Source: Candidatus Villigracilis proximus (GTDB taxonomy: Bacteria > Chloroflexota > Anaerolineae > Anaerolineales > Villigracilaceae). From it: DNA of 52,020 nucleotides. Each line of letters begins with the position of its first letter. The stretch's first letter is position 1. Positions 41,915 through 50,367 of this stretch are shown here, piece after piece. Location: contig JADKBB010000022.1 of the NCBI GenBank assembly GCA_016715195.1, forward strand, positions 1-52,020, written 5' to 3'. The position numbers and the translations under genes are program-made. The notes beneath the pieces were generated by a model. It saw only the letters and a program-made list of their open reading frames with translations. It was not told the DNA's origin and searched no databases.

Positions 41915-42919
41915 ATGACAGCTACGATTGAAGAACCGCATGAGACCTTGCTCTCGATTCGTGATCTGCATGTCTGGTATGAATTGCGCCGCTTTGGTTT
42001 CGGCCATGCGGGCTACGTCAAAGCCGTGGACGGTGTCAGCTTTGATCTGGCAGAAGGGGAGACCGTGGCAGTTGTCGGCGAGTCAGGATGCGGAAAATCC
42101 AGTTTGATGAAAACCATCCTTGCGCTGCATCTTCCCACCAGCGGCGAACTTATTTTTGAGGGGAAGAATCTTTCCACCCTAAAGGGCAATGCTCTGCGCG
42201 ATTATCGTTTTGATATTGGTTACGTCCAACAGGATCCATACGGCGCGCTTCCGCCTTTTATGAATGTGCAGCAAATTCTGGAGGAGCCGCTGCTGATCAG
42301 CGGTGTAAAAGATAAACAGGAAAGGCTTGATCGAATTCGTAAGGTGATGAGCGAAGTAAAACTTCATCCGGCCGATGATTACCTGACCAAATTTCCGCAC
42401 ATGTTAAGCGGTGGGCAGCAGCAGCGCATTGTCATTGCGCGCGCCATGATCCTGCATCCGAAACTGATCGTGGCCGATGAACCCTTCTCCATGCTGGATG
42501 CATCGGTGCGTGTTGAGATATTAAAGATATTAAGTGCTTTGCAGGAAAAATATCAACTCTCGGTGATTTACATCACGCACGATCTTTCAACTGTGAAATA
42601 TTTTTCCGCGCGCATCTTTGTCATGTATGCTGGGAACCTGATCGAAAAAGCTGAAACGCGCAGCCTGCTTGAGAATCCCTTGCATCCATATACGATGGCA
42701 TTACTCGCTGCCACTTCCGATCCCGATGCGCGCAACGCAGATACGTTCAAAGAGGTTCCTCCGGGCGAGCCGCCGAGTTTGGTCAACCCACCGAAGGGCT
42801 GTCGTTTTCATCCGCGTTGCGCAAGAATCATTGCCGGGCTGTGTGATGAAAAGGAACCCCTGGAATTTGAACCTGCCCCCGAACATTTTGTGGCCTGTTG
42901 GCTGTATCAACCCCAATGA
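41915..42919 (+). CDS. Oligopeptide-type ABC transporter ATPase (OppF/DppF)
   Basis: About 334 residues. ATG 41915 (GAAAGG 8 bases upstream) is chosen; ATG 41873 and TTG 41825 extend the frame with non-homologous residues. Walker A GESGCGKSSL, Q-loop GYVQQDPYG, signature LSGGQQQRI, Walker B LIVADEPFSMLD and ITHDLSTVKY are all present, as is the C-terminal GCRFHPRCARI...C module. It partners the ATPase at 40048 despite the intervening DinB-fold gene. Confidence 0.93.
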   Translation: MTATIEEPHETLLSIRDLHVWYELRRFGFGHAGYVKAVDGVSFDLAEGETVAVVGESGCGKSSLMKTILALHLPTSGELIFEGKNLSTLKGNALRDYRFDIGYVQQDPYGALPPFMNVQQILEEPLLISGVKDKQERLDRIRKVMSEVKLHPADDYLTKFPHMLSGGQQQRIVIARAMILHPKLIVADEPFSMLDASVRVEILKILSALQEKYQLSVIYITHDLSTVKYFSARIFVMYAGNLIEKAETRSLLENPLHPYTMALLAATSDPDARNADTFKEVPPGEPPSLVNPPKGCRFHPRCARIIAGLCDEKEPLEFEPAPEHFVACWLYQPQ

Positions 42920-43107
42920 GATCTCCACGCTTCCTGCTTACCCTCGGCCTGATTCTAATGTCAATGGGCTTTATCCTACCCGTGCTGATGGTCATGCGGA
43001 TTTTGCCCCTTGGCTTCTTCCTGAGTTTCCTCTCGTGGACATCCTCCGTTGCGGGATTATTTCTAAGCGTGATCGCTGTGGCCTATATGGTGAATTTTCG
43101 CAGGTGA
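42916..43107 (+). CDS. 63-residue membrane protein with two helices
   Basis: ATG 42916 overlaps the ATPase stop (ATGA). The frame gives two hydrophobic segments of about 20 residues each (FLLTLGLILMSMGFILPVLM and FLSFLSWTSSVAGLFLSVIA) with a short turn and a basic end NFRR. No family is recognised. Coupling to the ABC ATPase and the clean membrane pattern support a real gene, perhaps an accessory of the transporter. Confidence 0.68.
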   Translation: MRSPRFLLTLGLILMSMGFILPVLMVMRILPLGFFLSFLSWTSSVAGLFLSVIAVAYMVNFRR

Positions 43108-43198
43108 TATACAATTAGGTGGCTAGTGTGTCATCTCGAAATCAGACAACGCGCCTTTTTATTGATGGATGGACACACGACAAAATAAGGAGAAGCCA

Positions 43199-43660
43199 AT
43201 GAATGCTAAAACAACAACCATTTTTTCTTTGGTCATTAGTTTGATGATAACAAGTTGTGGGCCAGGGCAGTTAATGCCGACACTTATGCCGACGTCTACC
43301 CTAACGAGTATATCTACCTCACAACCGTTTACCTCTCCTGTAGCTGCTGGTGCCTGGGTGGGAGATATCAGTATTCCCCTTGACCTAAATAAGCATGAAA
43401 GTGCTAATGTAAGGTTGTTAATTAGTGAGAATGGAAAAATGATAGATTATTATCAACTCTATCTTACATCCTGTTCGTTGGTTATCGGAGATCAGGGCAT
43501 TCCCATCAATCAGGGAATCTTTTCTTTCAGCATAGAGCAATCTTGCAGTTTTACCGAAGCAATATATATTAGCGGAACGTTTGTTTCAGATACTAAACTC
43601 GAGGGCACTGTCAAGGCAGGATCATTAACAAGCTATTGGGAGGCTACTCTTGCCAAGTAG
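43199..43660 (+). CDS. Small lipoprotein of unknown function
   Basis: 153 residues from ATG 43199, 7 bases after AAGGAGAAG. A signal peptide ends in lipobox MITSC (about residue 18), then a Thr/Ser/Pro linker (TLMPTSTLTSISTSQPF) and a beta-rich domain beginning GAWVGDISIPLDL. Two further cysteines (SCSLV, QSCSF) could form a disulfide. The DNA is noticeably more AT-rich than the neighbouring ABC genes, which may indicate recent acquisition. No homologous family is recognised. Confidence 0.75.
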   Translation: MNAKTTTIFSLVISLMITSCGPGQLMPTLMPTSTLTSISTSQPFTSPVAAGAWVGDISIPLDLNKHESANVRLLISENGKMIDYYQLYLTSCSLVIGDQGIPINQGIFSFSIEQSCSFTEAIYISGTFVSDTKLEGTVKAGSLTSYWEATLAK

Positions 43661-43740
43661 TAAACGTTAATTTTGTGTATTATTTGAAATTCTGTGGCAC
43701 GCTTTGCACCAAATGCTTTCTGGCTTCGAGGGTGATATAT

Positions 43741-43780
43741 AAAAAGATGGAGAAGCATTTTATGCTTCTCCATCTTTTTT
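43741..43780. terminator. Bidirectional intrinsic terminator
   Basis: A 17-bp perfect stem (43741-43757 with 43763-43779) with a 5-base loop, flanked by A- and T-runs. It serves the lipoprotein gene on the plus strand and the heme A synthase gene on the minus strand. Confidence 0.93.
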
Positions 43781-43795
43781 GTTGAGTTTATTCTT

Positions 43796-44824
43796 TTATT
43801 TTTCGTCCAAAGCTCTGAACCGGTGGATGAAATACACGGCGAGGCCGAGCAACAAGATTGCGTTGGCCTGATGGATCAAGGCGATCACGATGTTGACATA
43901 AGACAGAATGGTCAGCACGCCTAATGTGATCTGCAATGCGACCACACCGATCAACCATTTGAGTCCGGTTTGGATGTCGGCGGGGTAGTTTTGTTTCTTG
44001 ACGATGTAATACACCACCGGCACGAGGATCATTCCCGTCCACGCAAACCAGCGATGGATGAAGACAATGGTCTGCGGTGTTTCAAATACGTTGATCCATG
44101 AGTTGAACAAATTTGGCGGAATTAACGCTCCCAGCATCAAAGGCCAGGTATCAGAAACGTGACCTGCTTTGAGGCCGGCGGTGAATCCGCCGTACGTGAT
44201 TTGGATCACGAGAAGGCCCAGTGCAACCCATGATAATTTAGTGGGCAGTGACCACTTTGCTTTTTTGCTTGAATCGTGGAATCCAAACTTGTGCCCAAAG
44301 GCGGTCCATAATGCGAGGCCGAATAAGGTGAGCGCCAGTAGTAAATGGATCGTTAGATTGAAATGGCTGACGGCTGGGCGGTCAACAAGTCCGCTGGCGA
44401 CCATGATCCAGCCTGCAAATGCCTGGGAGATAAAGAGCATTCCCATCACAAAATAAATGCCAAACTCTTTGAACGGAATGATCTTCTTGAAGAGGAAATA
44501 GAAAACAGGAAAAGCGTAGACCAGCCCTGCGGTGCGGGCAACGTTGCGATGGAACCATTCCATGTAGAAGATGAATTTATACCGTTCAAGCGTCATGCCT
44601 GTGTTGATCTTTAGATATTCGGGCGTGAGTTGATATTTGGCGAATTCCTCTTCCCAGGCTTGCTGGCCGATGGGCGGCATGGCTCCGCTGATGGGATTCC
44701 ACTCCACGATGGACAGCCCCGAGCGGGTGAGGCGGACGAATCCGCCGAAGACGACGAGAAATGCCACGACGACGGCGAAGATATACAGCCATTTCATCAC
44801 AGCGTTGTTTTGAGTTTTTAGCAT
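43796..44824 (-). CDS. ctaA: Heme A synthase, COX15/CtaA type
   Basis: 342 residues with about eight membrane helices. The four heme-ligand histidines occur in MEWFHRN, SHFNLTIHLLL, FIHRWFAWTG and ALIHQANAI. The first loop, GLSIVEWNPISGAMPP followed by EEFAKYQLTPEY, is the long COX15-type loop typical of alphaproteobacteria and mitochondria rather than the short Bacillus CtaA loop with its cysteine pair. The enzyme oxidises the C8 methyl of heme O to make heme A for aa3 oxidases. ctaB and oxidase genes are not nearby. Confidence 0.95.
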   Translation of the reverse strand: MLKTQNNAVMKWLYIFAVVVAFLVVFGGFVRLTRSGLSIVEWNPISGAMPPIGQQAWEEEFAKYQLTPEYLKINTGMTLERYKFIFYMEWFHRNVARTAGLVYAFPVFYFLFKKIIPFKEFGIYFVMGMLFISQAFAGWIMVASGLVDRPAVSHFNLTIHLLLALTLFGLALWTAFGHKFGFHDSSKKAKWSLPTKLSWVALGLLVIQITYGGFTAGLKAGHVSDTWPLMLGALIPPNLFNSWINVFETPQTIVFIHRWFAWTGMILVPVVYYIVKKQNYPADIQTGLKWLIGVVALQITLGVLTILSYVNIVIALIHQANAILLLGLAVYFIHRFRALDEK

Positions 44825-44856
44825 TTTATAGGTTCTCCAATATTGAAATCGCTGGG

Positions 44857-44865
44857 ATTATAGCA
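44857..44865 (-). promoter_or_regulatory. Extended -10 promoter of ctaA
   Basis: On the minus strand the sequence reads TGCTATAAT, a consensus extended -10, about 33 bases before the ctaA start. No clear -35 is seen. It is identical to the nonamer at 25556-25564. Confidence 0.62.
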
Positions 44866-44980
44866 CGCAGGCTGTTTTTGTCCTTTGAATATTTATCACA
44901 GATTATGAGATGGTTGTCATTTGTAAAAGGGTGGGAATGTTGATCGAAACGGGGGCAGGATACAGTTAAGTGGGATACGA

Positions 44981-45014
44981 AAAACTGTCCGCCGTGAGTT
45001 TGGCGGACAGTTTT
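44981..45014. terminator. Intrinsic terminator of the TPR gene
   Basis: A 13-bp stem (44981-44993 with 45002-45014) with an 8-base loop; an A-run on the left gives a U-tail for minus-strand transcripts and a T8 run gives one for plus-strand ones. It lies just past the stop of the large TPR gene. Confidence 0.9.
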
Positions 45015-45028
45015 TTTTCATCAATATA

Positions 45029-47340
45029 TTATCTGTTTTGCATTTGAATGAGCAGTTGACGATATTCTTCTGCGTTGGGCGGGTTCATCAAAACGATCTG
45101 GTTGATGACTTCGAGTGCGCTTTGTTTTTCGCCGGATTGCATGAGGGTTTCGCCGAGAGTGTCTAATATGGCGATGGCTTCGTCGGTGCGGTGTGAGTGA
45201 TGCAGCCGTGCGGCAAGGGCGCGTTTGAGCAGTGGTTGGTCGGCGTGGTCTTTGATGATCTCTTCGATGAACAGAATGGCCACATCATTCTTATTCTGGC
45301 TTTCGAGGTAGCTGACGTAGTTTTCCAACTCGCTCATGGCTTTGTCGGTTTGTGCCATGCGCAGGTTAAGTTCAACCAATTGTTTGCGCGAAGTTTCATC
45401 TTCCGGGGCGAGGGTGCGGATCTGTTCGTAGACGCGCAGGGCTTGTTTCCAGTCCAGTCGTTGCAGGTCAATATCGGCCATGCGTTGCAGGATGTGGGTG
45501 TTCCAATCGCGGTTGGCGCTGCCTTGTTGAACCACACGCAGGGCGGTGGTGTAGGTTTTGCGTGCCATGTCCAATTCTGCGAGGCGATAGTAGATGGCGG
45601 CCAGTTCAAGATATTCCTGCACGGCATCGTCGATCTGTCCACGGGCTACAAGTTGTTCGATCAGGCGGTTGCGTGAGCCGAGATCCATGGGAGAGAGCTG
45701 CAGGATGCGGCGCAGTAGTTTTGTGGCTTGTGATACTTCGCCGCGCACGCTGTAGGAGTGCGCCACTACGCTAAATTTTGTGATGGCATCTGGTGTGCGG
45801 CCTTCCTGTACGAGCAGGTCGCCCATGAGGGAGTGCAGGGGCAGATAGGTGGGTGCGTGCTGGAGCGCATCGTAGGCTTCGTCCATCGCGGAGCGCAGAC
45901 TTCCCAGACGCGCCAGTTGATTGATGCGGTTCATGGAGTCGAGCACAGTGCTGGACTGTACTTGCAGGATCACATCTGCAAGCGCGGCGGGCATCTCGCC
46001 TTCTTGTTTCGGCATTTGTTCGCGTGTTTTATGAAGTTGTTCGCGCCAATCGGGGCGCATGAGCAGTCCATTGATGTTGTTGCATACTTTTTTCAGGACA
46101 GTTTCATCGGTTTGATTCTCGTGCGCTTCGATCAATGGTTCGTATTGTTGGCGCATTTCGTCGGCTTTATCGGCTGACATGGTCATTGAGTCGGCAAGTT
46201 TTAAGGCTTCAAGATATTCGAGCGCGGCAGCGTTCCATTGGGATTTCTTTACATGTAATTGACCCAGCAGCAGACGTGTGCCAAGTGCGTAATCATTATG
46301 TTTGACGGAGTTTTGCAGGAAGCGTTGGGCGCTTTCAAGCCGCTCGCCTTTGAAGCGTAAAAGTCCGAGCGCGAAATAAATGGATGGATGTTTGAATCCG
46401 GCTTCGATGGCGTGTTCCATTTCTTCGGCGGCTTGTGTTTCATTACCTTTGGTCTGCGCGTCAATGGCGAGTCCGAGATGCAATACTGTTTTGGTTTGTT
46501 CGGAATTTTGCAGGAGAGGCCGCCGGTGCCTTTCATGATGGCTGAAATCCCGCGTCGTTCCTGGGCAGATGGGCTGTCGTCGGAGTATTCGAAGAGCAGC
46601 TCTGCCAGTTGCGTTAATGCTTTTTGGCGCGCTTCAGCTACCGGGTCCAGCCCTGATGCGCGTGAGGATTGCGGCTGCTGTAATTGTTTTACCTGCGCCA
46701 TGCGAATCGGCCCCGTCCCGCCTTTTCCGCGCATGGGTTTGGGCAGGAGTTGACCTGTGCTGAGCAAGGTCTGCGCTTGTTTTACTTCGGGGCTGTTGGG
46801 TAAAAGCGACAGCGCTTTATTCACCATCTCTTTTGTTTTTTCAGCATTGCCTGCGCGTTGAATGATGCTGGCAATGGCAAGGTATTCCACAACGGCTTGC
46901 TGCAGGTGCCCGAGTTTTTCATGTACTTGAGCGAGGCGCGAGTGGGCAATGGCGTGTTCGGGATTTAAATTGGTAACTCGCACCCAGTTTTCGAGCGCTT
47001 TTTCAGTATCCCGTTGTTTGAGAAAGAGGTCTCCCGCGCGCATGGCTGCTTCCACGGCGGTCTTCAGGTCACCAGTCCGTTCGGAAAGCTGCGCCACTTT
47101 TTCCACCGGCACGGGATCGTCTGGCGAAATTTTTGAAACGTTGATGTAGATTTGCAAGGCCTCATCAACATTGCCAAGCTGATAAAGTGCGAGGCCGAGG
47201 CTGTTAAGTGCCTTTGGATGATCGGGAAATTCCTGTAAGGCGCGGCGATAGGCAGCGGCGGCTTTATCCCACTCTTGATCCCAGGCGGCGGAGTGGCCGT
47301 CGTTCATTGCTTTTTGGAAGATATCTTCTCGTCCGGGCAT
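45029..47340 (-). CDS. Large TPR-repeat protein, one frameshift
   Basis: About 770 residues when one C is added at 46513-46514 (minus-strand CTCTCCTG to CTCTCCCTG), joining KGTGGLS to LQNSEQTKTVLHLGLAID. Tetratricopeptide repeats run along almost the whole length, e.g. AAAAYRRALQEFPDHPKALN, LNPEHAIAHSRLAQVHEKLG, AAIYYRLAELDMARKTYTTA. There is no signal peptide or membrane helix. A poorly ordered segment near residues 215-270 (KPMRGKGGTGPIRMAQ) splits the repeats. It is probably a scaffold; the function is unknown. The frameshift sits in a short C run, so it is probably an assembly error. Confidence 0.85.
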
Positions 47341-47391
47341 AAGTTTCCAATTCTACTGTCAAATACTTTGGATGTTTATTATTTCAATGTA

Positions 47392-47397
47392 ATTATA
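47392..47397 (-). promoter_or_regulatory. Possible -10 element of the TPR gene
   Basis: TATAAT on the minus strand about 52 bases before the TPR gene's ATG, in an AT-rich gap. No convincing -35 element is seen at the right distance. Confidence 0.4.
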
Positions 47398-47446
47398 ACC
47401 TTGCAAAGTTTTTTCACGAATGGTTCTATTGTATGATTTGTGTAAA

Positions 47447-50268
47447 TTATTTTAAGACCTGCATCTCACCCCAGCTTCTGCCTGCTTTTGCTTCGGTTTC
47501 AAGCGGAATGCTTAGCGGGTAGGCGTTTGCCATGGTTTCCTGAACGACTTGCGCGGTCTTTTGCATTTCATCCTTCGGACATTCCAATACGAGTTCATCG
47601 TGTACCTGCAAAAGCATTCTGGATTTTAATCCGGCAGCCTTGAGCGCAGAAGGAATCTTCAGCATGGCGATCTTCATGATATCTGCGGCTGTGCCTTGAA
47701 TAGGGGCGTTGATGGCTTCGCGTTCTTCGCGATTTTTCATTTGCGGATTGATCTTGCCTTGCAGCGCGGGGAAGTATCTGCGGCGATTTAATAAAGTCTC
47801 AACGTATCCCTGCTGACCGGCAAGCTGGCGAATCTCATCCAGATATTTTTTTACGCCCGGGAATTTTTCGAAATAAGTCTTGACGAAGTTTTCTGCTTCG
47901 GCGAGAGTCAAATCGGTGGAACGTGCCAGACCAAAGGCAGACATGCCATAGATCAGCCCAAAGTTGATGGCTTTCGCGTGGCGGCGCATCTCCTTGGTCA
48001 CCGCATCATTTTCCACGCCGTAAACTGCCGCGGCGGTAGTGACATGGATATCCTCTCCGGCTCTGAATGCTGCGAGCATTGACTCATCCTTTGCCATGTG
48101 TGCCACGATGCGCAGTTCGATCTGCGAGTAATCCACCGAAAGCAGCACGCTGCCTTTCTCGGCGATGAATCCATTGCGCACGCGGCGGCCTTCCTCGGTG
48201 CGGATCGGGATATTCTGCAAATTAGGATTGGACGAGGAAATGCGGCCTGTGACTGCGCCGATCTGGCTATAGGATGTGTGAACACGTCCGGTTTGTGAAT
48301 CCATTGCCGCGGGCAGTGCATCGATATAAGTTGATTTTAATTTTGACAGTTCGCGATTTTCGAGGATCATATCCACAACGGGATGTTTGCCGCGCATATT
48401 CTCAAGCACATCGGCAGATGTGGAGTAATGTCCGCTGGCGGTTTTTTGCTTTTATCAGGCGGCTCAAGGCGCAGATGTGTAAAGAGTACATCTGAAAGTT
48501 GTTGGGTCGAGTTGATGTTGAATGGCTTGCCGACTGATTCAAAAACCCGTTTTTCGATCTCTGCAATACGCTGTGTAAGTTCTTCAGACATTTTCTGAAA
48601 GAAAGGCAGGTCAAGCAGAATTCCCGTCATTTCCATTTCAGCCAATACTGGCGTAAGCGGCAGGTCTATTTCTGCTAGTAACTTTGTTCCATTGGCGCGG
48701 ACAATATCTTTTTGCAGGATCGGCATCAGGCGCAAAACGGTTTCGGCATCTGCGGCGGCGTAGGGTGCAACTGATTCAATGGAAATATCCGCCATGCTGA
48801 GTTGATTCTTGCCTTTGCCGATCAACTCTTCGATGTGAGTCATCTCTTCGCCCAGCCGGGTCTGAACCAGATTCTTTAATCCCAAACTGCGTGAGGATGG
48901 ATCGATCACAAACTCGGCCAGCATGGAATCAAAAGTTAAGGGTGTGATGACCAGTCCATAGCGGGCGAGGATGATGTAATCATATTTTGCATTATGCGCC
49001 ACCTTGCCGATCTTCGCATCCGTCATGGACGGGGTGAGGGCGGCGATCACAGTTTCGATGGGCAGATTGTTGCCAGAGGTATGTCCCACGGGAATGTAAT
49101 ATCCCGCGCCGGGTTTGATGGCGAGTGAAATGCCGACGATCTCAGCCTGCATTTCTTCTGTGGAGGTGGTCTCTGTATCAAATGAAATGACGCTTGCCTG
49201 CGCTAGTTCTTTTGTGAGGTCTTTTAATTTTTCAGGCGTGTCCACGATCACAACTTCGATGTTGGGCTTCTGCGCATTTGATTCATATACAACCTGCGGC
49301 TCGTTGACAAACATTGAGAATTGTCCGCTTTTGGTTTTGGCAGACTTGGCAGGTTTCATCGAAGCAGGAGCAGGTGCGGGCGGAGTAATTGATCCGCCGC
49401 TGATGGCGGGGACCTTGTTCAAGAGGGTGCGGAATTCCATCGCCTTGAAAAATTCTTCGAGGGCGGTTCCGTCAAATGGTTTTACTTTTGCATCTTCAAG
49501 ATCAATCGGGATCTTCAGGTCTGTGCGAATGAGCGCGAGGTCATAGCTCATATACGCGGCTTCTTTGCTGGTTTCAAGTTTGCCCTTCCAGCGATTTTCG
49601 ACCTGATCAAGATTTGCATAAATGGCATCAAGTGTGCCAAATTTTTCAAGCAATGAAATTGCGGTTTTTTCGCCCACGCCTTTCACGCCGGGAATATTGT
49701 CGGATGTGTCGCCCACGATGGCTTTGTAATCCACCACCTGATTGGCGCGCACGCCGAGCTTCTTGATTACATCTGCATCGGTGATGTAGGTTTGGTCATC
49801 GCCCGCGAGATAGACGGCGGTGCGTTCGTTGACCAGCTGCAAAAGGTCGCGGTCACCGGTGATGATCTTTACGCCGAGCCCCTGCTCAGCGGCGATCTTT
49901 GCCACGGAGCCGAGTACATCATCTGCTTCGAAGCCTTCCATTTCAAGGCGCGGCATGTGGAAGGCATCCACCATTTGGCGAATGCGGTCCAACTGCGGAC
50001 GCAGGTCATCGGGCATTTTTTCGCGTGTGCCTTTGTATTCGGGGAAGATGGCATCGCGAAAAGTTTTGCCGACATCGAAGGCCACGGCCATGTATTCGGG
50101 CTTTTCCTGTTCCAAAATGCGGACGAGTTCGCGCGCGAAGCCGTACACTCCAGCTGTGGGTTCGCCGGTGGAAGTCTGCCAGCGCTGGCTGCTTGCGCCG
50201 GCGGTCAGGGCAAAATACATACGATAAGCAAGAGCGTGTCCGTCAATTAAGTAAAGTGTAGGGGGCAT
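47447..50268 (-). CDS. polA: DNA polymerase I, one frameshift
   Basis: About 940 residues from ATG 50268, where LYLIDGHALAYRMYF starts the 5' nuclease domain; no Shine-Dalgarno precedes it. The frame breaks in the A6 run at 48442-48447 (minus strand). A seventh A restores SKKTASGHYSTSADVLENM. The 5' nuclease has GDTSDNIPGVKGVGEKTA. The 3'-5' exonuclease domain keeps its acidic residues (SFDTET, NAKYDYI, YAAADAETVL), so proofreading is likely. The polymerase domain has SVDYSQIELR, KAINFGLIYGMS and LQVHDELV. It fills repair gaps and removes RNA primers. The indel is surely an error or a very recent lesion in a normally essential-for-fitness gene. Confidence 0.95.
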
Positions 50269-50318
50269 AGGGGGAAGTGGTGAATGTGGGAGGTGGATTG
50301 AATTGGATGGATAGGTTA

Positions 50319-50367
50319 AAAAAAGAAGAAGCGCAGAGTTGATTATACTCTGCGCTTCTTCTTTTTT
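50319..50367 (-). terminator. Strong intrinsic terminator upstream of polA
   Basis: A perfect 21-bp stem (50319-50339 with 50347-50367) with a 7-base loop, U-tailed on the minus strand and almost symmetric on the plus strand. It overlaps the stop codon of the gene ending at 50366, so that message ends right at its last codon and polA must have its own promoter. Confidence 0.92.

Noticed and set aside
49792..50250. 152-, 135- and 120-residue open frames on the plus strand inside polA
   Set aside because: Antisense shadows of the 5' nuclease domain.
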